Below, piece by piece: positions 29,581 through 40,655 of a stretch of 43,445 bases of DNA. The notes beneath the pieces are model-generated. The model worked only from the letters and a program-made list of their open reading frames with translations, did not search any database and was not told where the DNA came from. Source of the stretch: Gnetum montanum (Eukaryota; Streptophyta; Gnetopsida; Gnetales; Gnetaceae); contig MNCI01017913.1 in the NCBI GenBank assembly GCA_015680685.1, positions 1,442,068-1,485,512 on the forward strand. Reading direction: 5' to 3'. Each line of letters opens with the position of its first letter. Position 1 is the stretch's first letter. The position numbers were made by a program, and so were the translations under genes.

Positions 29581-32069
29581 TGTTGGACTGAAGGGTGCTC
29601 CGAAGCCTTATGTGTTCGAGGAGTGTACCTAGACTCAACCGCTTGTGGTTGTGAGAGCTTTTCTAGGCTTTTGGTTTTAAAGAAAGATCTTCTCTTTTTG
29701 CGGTTGTTAGAACCAGTAGCGGGTTGAATGTTTACAACTCTTATAGCATTACACTACTGCAATTGAGTCGGAAGTTCCCCTTGCATTATTGGAGTAGGTG
29801 GTATGGGAACTACTGGCATAAGAGAGGTGGATGGATTAGGAGGATGGTATGGATGTGGAGTGTCTCCTAGAGGAGAAGGAGTCCTTCTAAAGTACTCCTA
29901 AACTTGGTAGTGGGGAGTTGTGTGACCCATGGAGTCACTTGGAGAAATTAGCTACTACACGTAGTATCCATATGGGTCTAGTTGCCGGTAAGGGTACTGT
30001 TGTTTAGGCAGTGGCATCCCCCATGACTGTGGGTATTGCCACTGCTAATGTTTCCCAATGGGTTGTGGTGGAGTTCCACTTGGATAGTACGTCAACGGTT
30101 GGTGGAACTGCCTTGGGTTACCTTGTGGATAAGGTAACCTTCAGGGTGTCTGCCGTTGGTTAAGTCTCAGGTTGAGTGCATACACCCCTGACTCTTGTAG
30201 ATGTGAGATGATTAGATAACATCCCTTAGGATGGTCATATTGGAAGATCTCACATCCACCATCATTATCTGTGTCTGAATCCACAACCTTATCGGAGATA
30301 GTTATTTTCCCCTTACCCTTGTCACATGTAGGACCTGAATCTCTCCACTTTGTCTTGTTCTTGTCACTACTTCGTTCCTCCTTAGACTCCTCTACAATTT
30401 TCAAGACAAGTTCAAATCTACTATCCAAGGAGTCCTATATTTGATCTACCTTAGTTGCCACTTCTATTATTAGCTTATGAAGTAGCAAGGTTTTTCTATT
30501 CACCAACTCTTCGAGTGGTGACTCATCCTCTTCATCGCAGAATCTCACTTCCCTCTTCCAGAGGGAAGGATCACGATTATATTCTTCAGCGTTTTCTCTT
30601 TTTCGTAGCTCCGCTTCTTCTTTGGCTACTTGTTTTAACAAGCGATGCATTTCATGGGATCTAAGTTCTGATAGTCTCCCTTGGGCATAAGTCCCAAGGG
30701 TTCTCCTAGTTTCATACCTTAGCCCATCTATGAAATGGTCAAGTTGATCCCGCTGTGCATAACCGTGGCCTGGGCAACAATGTAACAATGCATAGTAGCA
30801 GCCCATGGTAGCATCCAAGGGTTCATGATTACCTTGCTTCCATCGTTGGATCTTCTAACGTAAGTTAGACACTCTAGAGTATGTTTGATATTTATCATTG
30901 AAGAGTTCTAACATCGTCCTCCACCTCCTGATGGTTTCCAGCTCTAAGGACCGGTAACAACTCTCTTCTTTCTTCATGAGTGTCTTGGAAAATAACTTTA
31001 GTTTCTGCCTCTCATTTTCTATGTTTTGCAAGACACAGGAATCATGGAATTCTTGTAAATGATTTTGTGTATCCACGTTGTATTCCCCCTCAAAGCGTGG
31101 GATGTTGTTCATGTATAAACACTTGATCTGGCTATCTTTTTGATGTCTTGTTGGTATTCTTATTACCTCCATTATATCTAGCATGCTTCAGGTGGAAAGT
31201 AGGGGTTCATCATGATCATCTCTTTCATGAATTCTATGATACCTACATTGTTCCCTACTTTCCCTTCTTTCATGCCCTTGTTCTCTCTCTCGATTTTCTG
31301 GTCGAGGTCTCTCATTTTTTCTACCTCTATCCTCACCGTTATGCTCTCTATGACTATGTCCAGAGGTGGAAGGAGAGGGTGAATGATGAGATGAAGGGGA
31401 AGAATAAGGAGAACCATAACCATGATGATGTTTCTTACCTTCTCTTCGGCTACTACAGCCCCGATCATGATGATGAACAGAATGCCCATCCTTGTCATGT
31501 GTTTTTGTTCCCTCGGTAAACAGTTGGTGTTCATGAGGATCAGAACTAGGGTTATGTATCATGGAGCATAGGTTCTGATACCCCACCTCCTCACTATCGT
31601 TAGGAGGGGGAACATCATTTGATGGAGAACCCATTATAACTGGTCCTCCATCTCCAATTTCACTTAGGACGTGCAGGACCCCTTTTCCCTTCAACAATGT
31701 ATGGTGGTTCTCCTACCATGAGTCCCTTATATGTTGTTCTGTTGTGGGATGATAATCCCTTGTGTCAAAGTCACCTATAATGTATTCAGCATATAACTGT
31801 GTCATGCCTATTTGTGCAAGAGCATGAAGAAGCATGTTTGGGACTGACCAATCTGGAGCTAACACTATGTTACCTTGCAAATATCTCTAGTGCATCTGTT
31901 TATCCTGATGGAGGATAAAAGTAAAATTAGGTATATACTCATTGGGATAAGTATATACCACCCTATATTGTTGAGGAACTGACTGATTTTGGTTATGTGT
32001 TTTAGATTGTCGACTGTTTCTTGTATGATCCCTAGCTCATGAGTTGCTTTTGTTCAAAGAAGAAGACAT
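29581..32069 (-). pseudogene. M2 gag
   Basis: The probable start is ATG at 32069 (MSSSLNKSNS). An N-terminal region with YIPNFTFILHQD and NMLLHALAQIGM is followed by a basic His/Arg/Glu-rich linker (31600-31200, with HERRESREQ), the gag core with RFEGEYNVDTQNHLQEFHDSC, RRWRTMLELFNDKYQTY and FIDGLRYETRRTLGTY, and the zinc knuckle CEIFQYDHPKGC near 30230. In the knuckle the second cysteine is changed to phenylalanine. A Pro/Tyr/Gln tail ends it. The roughly 990 codons to 29085 are in one frame, broken only by stops. Confidence 0.8.
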
Positions 32070-32192
32070 ATTTATTATTTGGTGTGCTAATTAACCATTA
32101 TATAATTTTTTGTTTAATTAACCCTAAGGTTTTTTTAAGCTCCCAATGATGTGAGTGATTTCCTATTTTCTACTTAGCGCACAAACACTTAG

Positions 32193-32211
32193 TCCCTGGC
32201 AACAGCGCCAA
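32193..32211 (-). other. M2 primer binding site, tRNA-Asp type
   Basis: On the minus strand TTGGCGCTGTTGCCAGGGA follows the LTR. It matches the tRNA-Asp complement with two transitions. Confidence 0.9.
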
Positions 32212-33002
32212 TGATGAGTGGTGAGGTACCCCTACACTCAACCATACAAATACGAGCATAGCACGCACGATCCGATCAAACTTTGCAGACTAAGTGCCTA
32301 CACGCCTTAAGGAACACTTAAGGTTAATTATTCATTTTCTTCCCAAACTTACTTGTAATTGTCATGATTGTATGGTTAAGTAAGTCTAAGGTATGTGATT
32401 TTTATGTCTTTTCTATTTTATCTCCTATGCTGAGAGGTGAAGGGTGAAAAGATTAATTACTAACTTTAACTAACTAACTAAGTTTGAATTAACCTAGCAT
32501 CAGCATCTATTCCAACTTACCGTTCACACCCTGAACCAATGCAACCTTGGTTACCAAATGCTAATCGTTGCTAGGATCACCAAGCGTAACGCATGTGCTT
32601 GAAGCGGTCGTACTCAGGCAGTTAACTAGGAGATAAGGATTGCGAGAGATTTAATAACTAATAAAGTGATTAAATGTTAAATAGTAAATAACAATAAATA
32701 AAGTCATATTTAGCCTATTCCATGCACTACAAGGTTTATCCAAGAATTTCATCTTTATTGTCGTACACAAACATGTGTTCAGGTACAATATTTGCTCGAA
32801 TAAAGATCTATTCACTTTGGAGTTCCTACTGTGGGCACATGGAAAATATTCTATCTCTAGAAGGATCAAACTACCAGAGTTTCACTACAGTCTAAGCCTA
32901 GGATGAGAAACAAGGGAGAGCTACCTCTTATTTATAGACTTCGCAATGCACCATGATATCGCATACGCGATATCGCAGCCCACTCAATATCACGTCCCAT
33001 TA
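32212..33002 (-). repeat. M2 5' LTR
   Basis: This LTR is 791 bp. It has three GATATC-type units (32955, 32969, 32986), a TATA box at 32929-32936 and the poly(A) hairpin at 32751-32807. It ends CCCATTA, followed by CCTAC at 33003-33007. Confidence 0.95.
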
Positions 33003-33007
33003 CCTAC

Positions 33008-34310
33008 CTAGTGACGTTGAATCCATGCTAGCCACTAAGAGCCTAATGCATATACAAGAGGTTGTTCAAATATCCCACAAGCATCGTAAGGAAAGCTATC
33101 TACCTAGGCTTGATTTAAACAACTTTTCCAAATTTTCAAGAGGCTATGATTTAGATCCACAACATCATTTACAAGCCTTCCATGATGCCTATGTATGGAA
33201 CAATATTTATAATCGGTGGAAAAACTTAAGCTCTTTCCTACAACACTTTTTGGCCAAGAAAAAGTATGGTACAAGTCCTTAAGACCAAAATCAATTCGAC
33301 ATTGGCTAACAATGGTAGAACTCTTCAATGAAAGATATCAAACCTATGCAAGAGTGTCAGCCTTGAGGAAACAAATCCAAGAGTGGAAAAAAGCACAACA
33401 TGAACCCTTGGACATGGCCTTAGAAAGATATTATGCATTGTTAAACAATTTCCTAGGCCATGGATTCTTCAAGGAGAGGCTAATATACCGTATCATGGAT
33501 GGGCTCCATAATGAAACAAGGAAAACCCTAGGGATGTACACCCCAAGTCAACTATATGAGCTACGAACCCACTAATTTCAAGAGCTTATCAAGAAAGTAG
33601 TAAAAGAAGAAGGAGAAATGGCTAAATGGGAGAGTGTTGAAAAATCTCAACAAAACCAAAATCTCAATTTAACAAAGGTCCATAATCAGGAAGAGGAGAA
33701 ATCAACTCATCTCAAGGAGGTGGAACCATCTTTGCTAGTACTACAATCACTAGATGAAATTGAGGCAAAGATCAATATGATGATAGAATGGATACATGAA
33801 AAATGTGGAGAATATGCCAAGACTATTAGAGGTAGAACCATGATAAACATCCTTAGACAATCGGAAAGAAGGGTTGAAGAGAATAAGAACTCAACTACTA
33901 ATCATATGTATCAATGTAACATTTGTCTGTATGATCACCCCAAAGGTCAATGCCCAATCCTATCACATTTACATGAGCATTGGAAAAAAATGTTACATCC
34001 AAAGTTCGTACAAAAATAATATGTTCAATCACAGTGGCAAAAATCCCAGTCATGGGGGAGGCCACCCCAAAACTGGTCACACCCTTCATATCATCCAAAC
34101 CCAAGTGCTTATTAGGTTAAGCATCCTATTTCCCCAACTGGGTCAACATCCTCTATCTCACCACATTATTATCATTCTCCTAAGTACTATCAGCCCATGT
34201 CCCCTCCAACAAAATCACCCCCTCATGTGCCTTACACTTCTCCTCAAATTCAATATTCTCATATTTCACCCCCTTCTACCTCACCACTCATCATTCAATA
34301 GTCAATAGTA
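33008..34310 (+). pseudogene. P1 gag, main part
   Basis: The gag core has RGYDLDPQHHLQAFHDAYVW, SLRPKSIRHWLTMVELFN, RYYALLNNFLGHGF and MDGLHNETRKTLGMY. It closely parallels the M gag, with a one-base frame change near 33217. A basic region and the zinc knuckle CNICLYDHPKGQC (C-x2-C-x3-H-x4-C, about 33919-33957) follow, then a Ser/Pro/His/Tyr-rich tail broken by stops. The 5' part lies before M2 at 25725-25900. Its role is the capsid protein, which might package P1 RNA, but no intact copy remains. Confidence 0.8.
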
Positions 34311-36260
34311 CAATAAGGTTTTGCACCACAACATAAACCCACGAACGTTACTTGTGCTACTACTGTCAACTGTAGTGGAAATTCTCCACAACATTAAAGG
34401 CATCCCTTCTTTAGACATGACTTTAGAAAGGGATAGCACAGTTCCAAGACCATTGCATCCTCCCACTTAACACAAGTTCAACACTATGGTGCATCTTTCT
34501 CCTCAAACCCAACACCTCATGTTACCTTATCAGGGCCACCAATCAATACTCCAACAACCATGCAGCCTAATGAATATAGCCATGTAGGGAGACATATTGA
34601 TTCTTGCATACCATCTTACAGTCACAAGTTTCATAGTGGGTCAACTCCTTATCAATTAACCACATCTTATAATTTGCCCTAATATTTCAACTTTAATTAA
34701 GTCTGTGAACCACAATTTGGGTACATTCCAACCACCACATCCAAAGACACCCAATGGTTTGGATATGACTAGGTCCCAATATTTCCAAAATGCATGGATC
34801 CAAACCTTCCATTTATTAATTCTTGCCATGATCAAAAGTTTAGATATGGGGGATATCCTCCATTCTAACAAGTAGAATTAATAAATATTTTTTAATTTCT
34901 TCAATTTTACAATTTTTTATTTTCTGGTTATTCATCTTTCAATTTGTTGTTTTATCTTTCTACTTATCGTTTTATCTTTTTAAGGGTAATCTCATCGGCA
35001 AATAAAATACTCATGTGACTTGTTGATTGAGGTGTTTTTCTATGCTATCAAGTCTTAGGTGACTAATTACTTGGACAGTGAGCCCATCACATCCACCCAT
35101 CCATTCTATTAATAAGAGGTTCTACTCTAGGTCCAATGATATTCTTGACATAATTAAAACTTAAAGTAATTTTGTGCTCATTATGCCCAGAGCGAAGAAG
35201 GATGGACTAAGCAAGAATGGCTAGGGTGTGACATCAAGGGGACTTGTGGATTCTCTTTAGTGACATTTCTAAGAGTTACCATGCAGCCTGGTTGTACTAA
35301 GATCCTTGTTGATCTAATGAAAAATGGGAGTAAGAGTAGTAAAGGCACTCAATAAAGAAACCCAATGCTATTCTAGGGGGTCCCACTGGAAATACATACA
35401 TCCATGACTGAAGGAGAGGCAGCTTCTCTATATTACACATCAAAAAAAAAGAGAAGAGAAAGTGTGCTAATGCAACCAAACAAAAAAAATGTGCCACAAA
35501 TAAATTTCAAATCACTTCTCCCTTGAAGAAAATGTGAAGTGATTATACACCTTGCTATCATGATGCTCTTATGATTGTCCATCACTGGATGAAGCAATGT
35601 GATGTCACTGATCGAAGGAATGGACTTGGTCTTGATTTTGGAACAACGAGCTAATGACACATTAATCACATCCTACACTCAAGATTCATTGTGCCCTAGG
35701 TTAGTCACCTCATGTCCCAATCTTTGTAATCCCTTCTACAATTCACCTCATCTCATTGTTCATATGTTTGTGACTCATGTCTTATGTAGCATTGAATTCA
35801 TATCTCATCACAGTGGTATCTACATGTGTGTGTTTTGTGCAACTGGTGGGAATTACATTTAAACCTTTTAGTGCCTATGAACATTTTCAAGCATGGTTAA
35901 GGGCATCATAGGTTGGAACCTACTTTGGGAAGGATCCACTTGCGTGACTTTTGTAGTTTGTACTTGTTGCACACCACCACATCATTTTATATCCTCCAAG
36001 TACTTCATTGCCAAATCTATTCTTTCCTTTATCATCCTTTTAATTCAAATGTTCCTATGCACCATAACATGTCCTTTTTCCTCACTCTATTCATGACTTT
36101 CATTATCATATTCTACCCCACTATACTTTTTGTGCCTCCCGGTCTATTTAATGTTACCCTAGACCTTTCCAATCAACCTCAAATCCTTCATTTTTGGCCT
36201 TGGAAATTTAGAATTCATTAATTTTACTAAGTACCCAATTTTCAATAGGCCTCAATATTT
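34311..36260 (+). other. P1 middle region, no pol found
   Basis: This is where protease-RT-integrase would lie in an autonomous element. The first 550 bp read on as Pro/Thr/Gln-rich gag tail with stops. From 34860 to 36260 I find no RT, RNase H or integrase motif in any frame. Short open frames (up to 102 codons, 35913-36221) have no domain. Confidence 0.55.
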
Positions 36261-36265
36261 AGTAC

Positions 36266-36340
36266 CCGATATTGGGTTTGACATGATATTAGGTCCACAC
36301 TATCGGGTATGCGATATCGCATCCATAAAAACTATATATA
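36266..36340 (+). promoter_or_regulatory. P1 internal promoter-like block: GATATC units and TATA box
   Basis: CCGATATTGG is at 36266-36275, TGATATTA at 36284-36291, a weak ACTATC at 36299 and the perfect palindrome GCGATATCGC at 36311-36320. A TATA box TATATATA follows at 36333-36340. The last two strong units are 28 bp apart, twice the 14-bp LTR spacing. It lies about 475 bp before the accessory ORF in the same orientation. Sequence outside the units does not match the P1 LTR, so it is not simply an LTR fragment. Confidence 0.55.
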
Positions 36341-36814
36341 TGGACCCCCCGCGCACGTCAACATCATTTTGCACTATTCATGCAAGGGGAGTTGTTCAAA
36401 TTTTCTTCCATGAATTTGCTAGCTTGAACACCTATCGTTCAAACATCCATAACTTGCTCGTTAACACTCTGATTCCCATTCTGATTGAACTTGTCTAAAC
36501 CCAAAGTGTTTAGCTTAGTCATGGGGGAAGGGTACACTCCAAGTTTTGCATACTTTTTCCAAATTCATCATCACCCGAAGGATATTATAAATGGTAAATG
36601 ACCATAAAAATGTTAAACATGTTGCCAAAATCAATTTTATCTCTTCACCCACACCATGAGAATTAAATTTTGGAGCCACCTAATTAAATTGGGCCCAATA
36701 ACAAAACTTTTAGGGGACATTTTCATAAAATTTCCTAAATATAGATCACACTAAACAATAAATGAATTCATTAAAGGCATACAAGTAAAATTTTCTAAAT
36801 AACCTTACTAATAG
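36341..36814 (+). other. P1 leader-like stretch before the accessory ORF
   Basis: No gene is seen. A PPT-like AGTCATGGGGGAAGGG is at 36517-36532. If the block at 36266-36340 acts as a promoter this would be the 5' leader. Confidence 0.4.
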
Positions 36815-37643
36815 ATGGCCTCATGTGATTGCAAATGGCCCCTAAATGTGGAGAACAAGGAGGACCCTCTCAAGGTGCATCCAAATGACCAAGGAGAGTT
36901 AGAGGCTAGGTGTTTCCTGAGGAACATACAGAATCAGAGGCACAATCATTCAACATCCATCAAGAGCCTCCTATTATTGTGCAATCGGGATGAGAACTAA
37001 AGCACTTGAATAGGGGCAACATCTCATGTTGTCTCCAGAATGCATTCAGGAAATTCATGAAAGGTACACATCACCAGCCGTGATTGTGGAACTCAACTTT
37101 GGACCTTTCACTAAGTTTTCTCCTAGGGCAGTCAGGAACCAACTCAAAGGATCCCCATTATGGCCTATTCTCTCTAAAAGTGGTACCTAGTACCTAGGAG
37201 AGATGTACCAATTTTGGCACAATAAAGAAGAAGGTACCACAGTTTATATTGGTGTTGTTCTTATAGATTTCTCTACCAAAGCCATTTCAAAAGTGTTGAA
37301 TCTTCCAAATACAAGGTCAAATGTTGCTCACCTACCCACTCGCTCTAATGCTGATGCACGAAAGATCTAGTTCAAAAGGGCATACGGCAAGGAGGAAAAA
37401 ATGTATGGACAGCTGACATTGGAAGAGAGAATATATTTCAAGATTGGTACATATCATATATTTCCCACAAAAGGGCTAAATGAAATCTCCACATATGCAG
37501 CTAGAGGAAGTGGGATACCCCATCTATATCTAACAGATATTTTGAGGTGGTTTGATGAACAAGACAGGGAAGTTCGCATTGCCCTTCCCCTATCTCATCA
37601 GGAATCTATGCCAGCATGTTGGAATTCTAGGGTACACCAATGA
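36815..37643 (+). pseudogene. P1 accessory ORF, 'putative plant transposon protein'-like domain
   Basis: One frame runs from 36990 to 37643 with three TAG stops. It contains PECIQEIHERY, FGPFTKFSPRAV, YLGEMYQFWHNKEEG, IDFSTKAISKVLNLPN and IPHLYLTDILRWF. The order (aromatic F.EMY.F, hydrophobic V..V.IDFS..AI...LnLP) resembles the domain annotated as putative plant transposon protein (PF20167), as in C1 at 22861-23560. An N-terminal polar stretch (36815-36990) is in another frame. It sits 3' of gag where Athila-type elements may carry an env-like ORF, but no signal or membrane segment is seen. The function is unknown. Confidence 0.45.
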
Positions 37644-39585
37644 CATCCCTAGAAGTTCCCAAAATGCTTCATTTACTGAATTGTTGAAGCCACCAGCCCC
37701 AAGGAAAAGTACTGGTGAGACATTGGAGCCAGAACAAGAAAAGATAGTGGGGCCCAATGCAACTCAAACTGTAGGGCCTAGCCAACTCCCAAGCACAAGG
37801 CCCAGTCAACAACAAGAGGCAGGGCCTAGTACACACTAGCAAGACCAACCGCCGCCACCACCGTAGGATTATTGACCATCGATGAGCCATCTCAAGGCCA
37901 TCACTAAGATGGTCAACTGGGAAAGTCATGATGAGACCAACCTCTTCTAGGTCATAGATGATACTGTATGATCCATGCTCTTCATTGATAATGCACAAGG
38001 TGAGGTGTCAATCCAAACAGAATAAGGGGAATCATACTAGTCACAACAGATCTCAGGAAATGCTGCATCTTTTCAGGTGCAATTAGAAACTGGTGAAGGG
38101 GCCACAATAGTGGTCATGTAGCACCAAGATGTAGCAGGAGCCATAGAAGTGGTCACAAACCACATAAAAGAATCATTTAATATCCCTGTTGTGCCACTGG
38201 CAAATTTTACTGGAGCACACAATGCTCAAACTTTGTCTGGTCCCTTGATGACTCCTGCGGAACATGAGGATGTTCTCGATCGATTGCTACAGATAGGACA
38301 AGTGATAATGTCCCTATTTTACATCCCTTAAGATGTCATGGAAACTCAATCAGACCTCATCTCTACCAAAGGGAAGCTGGTTATGGTAGAGATCAGGGCC
38401 GAGCATGTAGAGACAGAGTTGGAAAGACTCCAAGAGAGGCTCATCTCTCTACAATCTACACAGCGAGACCCATCTCAATTTATTCCTGCAGACCAGCTAG
38501 AGTCTTTTAGGATAGAACAACTTAATAAATTGGTGGCAAAAAATAAGAAAGTGACAGAGGAGAAAAAGAAGGCCGATTGGGATGCTTCTAAAGCACAACC
38601 TCAAACATATGCACATGCCAAAGCACTCAAGGCCTTGCAAGAGGAGAGTAAATACCTTTCCACAAACAATCTCCAATTGACCATCATGGAAAAATAAAGG
38701 AATGTTCTCATAGAAAATTTTCAGTAGTTACGAGAATAATTAGTCAGGGTCAACTAGGACATGAATCACTTGGCTAGAGAAAATTGAACTCTTTCAATGG
38801 AGGAGGTGTGCGTAATTCATCAAAAGATGGTAATTGAAATAAGCACATGGTAAAACAAGGCCAAGTGACATGAAAAGTTGAAGGAACACTTCAGGGACTA
38901 GGTGGGGATGTATAAGTGAGTAATTCAAAAGGAAATTCATATGTCCAAGGCCCATATCAACACTCTCTATGCTCAAGATACTAATTGGTGGGACATATTG
39001 GATACCTATGCATTTGCCCACCAAGCAGAGCTCAAAAGCTAGGACCTACAAATACAAGATCTTACAGAGTACATAGAATTGGCAAAATTGTGATATGCTA
39101 ATTTAGCCATGTTAACAGCAAGCCAGCTGAGAACAGAGCTAGAGAAATAGGTAGCAATGACCTATGCAAAGTATGAAATAGAATTTGTTGAGCACAAGAA
39201 GACATTGTAGAAATTAGAAGTGGCAAATTCTGAGTTAGAGGTGGTTAAAACCAGCTACCAAGGACCAAAAGATTCCATAGTAGACTTGGCTTGATGGCTT
39301 ATGGATTACTAGGAATACAAGGACAAAGCCAAAGCCTATGAATAGGAATGACAGCTGTTTGTGGCTTGGTGTGTCAAAGCTAATCAGATGTTCCTACAAC
39401 TGCCATGTCCATGGGAGGTGTCAACTCCATCAAACATTAGAGCATCAGCATGGATGGCACAAGACCCCAAAACCAAAGAGGAAAAGCTCCAAGCACTCCT
39501 TCAAAGCCATCAAGTTCCAAAACCTAGAGCACAATATAAGGGGAAGAGACCCATGGAGGAACCACCGCCACTAGGAACCACATGA
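37552..39585 (+). pseudogene. P1 accessory ORF, proline-rich and coiled-coil C-terminal part
   Basis: About 678 codons stay in a single reading frame (segments starting at 37552, 38149, 38338 and 39361 are in phase) with about 26 stops and no frameshift. First comes a Pro/Ser/Thr/Gln-rich stretch, then a long heptad-rich charged region (ELERLQERLISLQ, EQLNKLVAKNKKVTEEKK, SQLRTELE, EVANSELEVV) that would form coiled coils. It ends KGKRPMEEPPPLGTT. A one-base frame change near 37560-37640 separates it from the preceding domain. It probably encoded a self-associating protein. Confidence 0.55.
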
Positions 39586-39751
39586 GTTCCAATAAATTCT
39601 GTAATTTTATGTCTATGTCCCAATTTTATTGTATTCAATTCTCCACTGTGGCATGAATAAATTCCTAGTCAATTAATAATCCCATACCTATCCACTGTGT
39701 AATCAATTGGGCTTGTTCTCATTTTTTTCGACTCAAGAACAATTTTTCATT
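39586..39751 (+). other. P1 3' untranslated region
   Basis: This short AT-rich stretch lies between the accessory ORF and the PPT. No other feature is seen. Confidence 0.6.
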
Positions 39752-39765
39752 CAGTCATGGGGGTA
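39752..39765 (+). other. P1 polypurine tract
   Basis: CAGTCATGGGGGTA precedes the LTR start TGATGAACC and equals the PPT of M1 and M2. Confidence 0.85.
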
Positions 39766-40650
39766 TGATGAACCATGATTTGTCAGGCTTTGATATCAGA
39801 CCTACGATATCAAATCCATGATATTGAGTACACGATATCATGGCCTGGCTAATGATATTGGATACATGATATCAGGGTTCCTATGTAAGCCTATAAATAC
39901 CACATTTGGGTGCACATGAAAGAGTCAGTTAGAGTTAGAGTTAGTAGGTGTAAGTGTAGAGTCTTTTTATTCATTTTTAGTTCATCTCAACTCTTTCCCC
40001 AGTGCATGCCCACAATTTGATAATTGTAATTGTATGGAACCTTTATTTGAGTGTGACGTACTTGAACACGTCATGACCGGCAATAAAGATTGAGATTACT
40101 TCATCATTTTAGCATTCACTTAGTTTTAATTGCTTACTGTTGTTGTTATTTATTGTTTTCCTAATTAATATTTTTTACCCTTCATTTACTATCCCTGTTA
40201 TTAAACACGAAATGAGTATGACTTAATCACGAGCATTTAAGTATGACTACATGGTAACCCAATAGCGTATCTAGGAGCACTTAAGTAATATATGCTTGGT
40301 AATCCCAGAAGTAGTACACAAGGTCCAAGATGTGTATGGATGATTAAGGATGGATGCTCATCGCACTTAGTCTAGCTTAGATTCTCTTCTCTCATTCCAA
40401 CTTAGCTTAAAACAAAGTTATTTTTCATTCCCTCTAGGAGTAGCACTAGTTTAGGACCACATCATACACCTCACTCTGGACTAAACCATACATGACAAAG
40501 CAAATACTAGTCCAACTAGGAAGACAACAAACTATGATCAACATGTAACTATCTAGATACCACAACTAGCACATCCACGGAGTTCAACCAGATCATGCGT
40601 GAATGCTTGTATTCGTATGGTTGACTGTAGGGGTACCTCACCACTCATCA
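39766..40650 (+). repeat. P1 3' LTR
   Basis: The LTR is 885 bp and ends CCACTCATCA. Six GATATC-type units are at 39792, 39806, 39820, 39834, 39854 and 39868, a TATA box at 39892-39899 and the poly(A) hairpin at 40041-40088. It is 31 bp longer than the 5' LTR, 28 bp of it in the array. ATTCT follows at 40651-40655. Confidence 0.95.
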
Positions 40651-40655
40651 ATTCT

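Larger units (their letters stand above)
25906..33002 (-). mobile_element. M2: deletion derivative of the M family (gag-protease only)
   Basis: M2 spans 7,097 bp with LTRs of 825 bp (3', left) and 791 bp (5', right), duplication CCTAC, primer site and PPT. It is collinear with M1 except that RT, RNase H and integrase are missing: the join at about 28776 links sequence matching M1 at 13396 to sequence matching M1 at 16268. It also lacks the foreign block of M1. It is therefore a non-autonomous derivative, younger than P1 into which it inserted. Confidence 0.9.
24746..40650 (+). mobile_element. P1: gag-only gypsy element with accessory ORF, split by M2
   Basis: P1 has LTRs of 854 bp (5') and 885 bp (3'), target duplication ATTCT, a tRNA-Asp primer site and the PPT TCAGTCATGGGGGTA. 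Its internal region comprises gag, a long non-coding middle, an internal promoter-like block and an accessory ORF. No protease, RT, RNase H or integrase motif can be found, so P1 was probably moved in trans by M-like relatives, with which it shares primer site, PPT and LTR ends. M2 (25906-33002) is inserted in its gag; without it P1 is about 8.8 kb. Confidence 0.9.

Noticed and set aside
31148-31534. Open frames of 118-123 codons overlapping the M2 gag
   Set aside because: They are out-of-frame shadows of the His/Arg/Glu-rich gag linker, which has a clear counterpart in M1.
36230-36500. Idea that the GATATC/TATA block in P1 is a leftover solo LTR of the same family
   Set aside because: No TGATG start, no poly(A) hairpin and no TCATCA end are present, and sequence after the TATA box does not match any LTR here. 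It cannot be fully excluded for a different LTR family.
36815-39585. Envelope-like protein in P1
   Set aside because: The position after gag fits, but there is no signal peptide, transmembrane segment or cysteine pattern. The sequence is polar with coiled coils.
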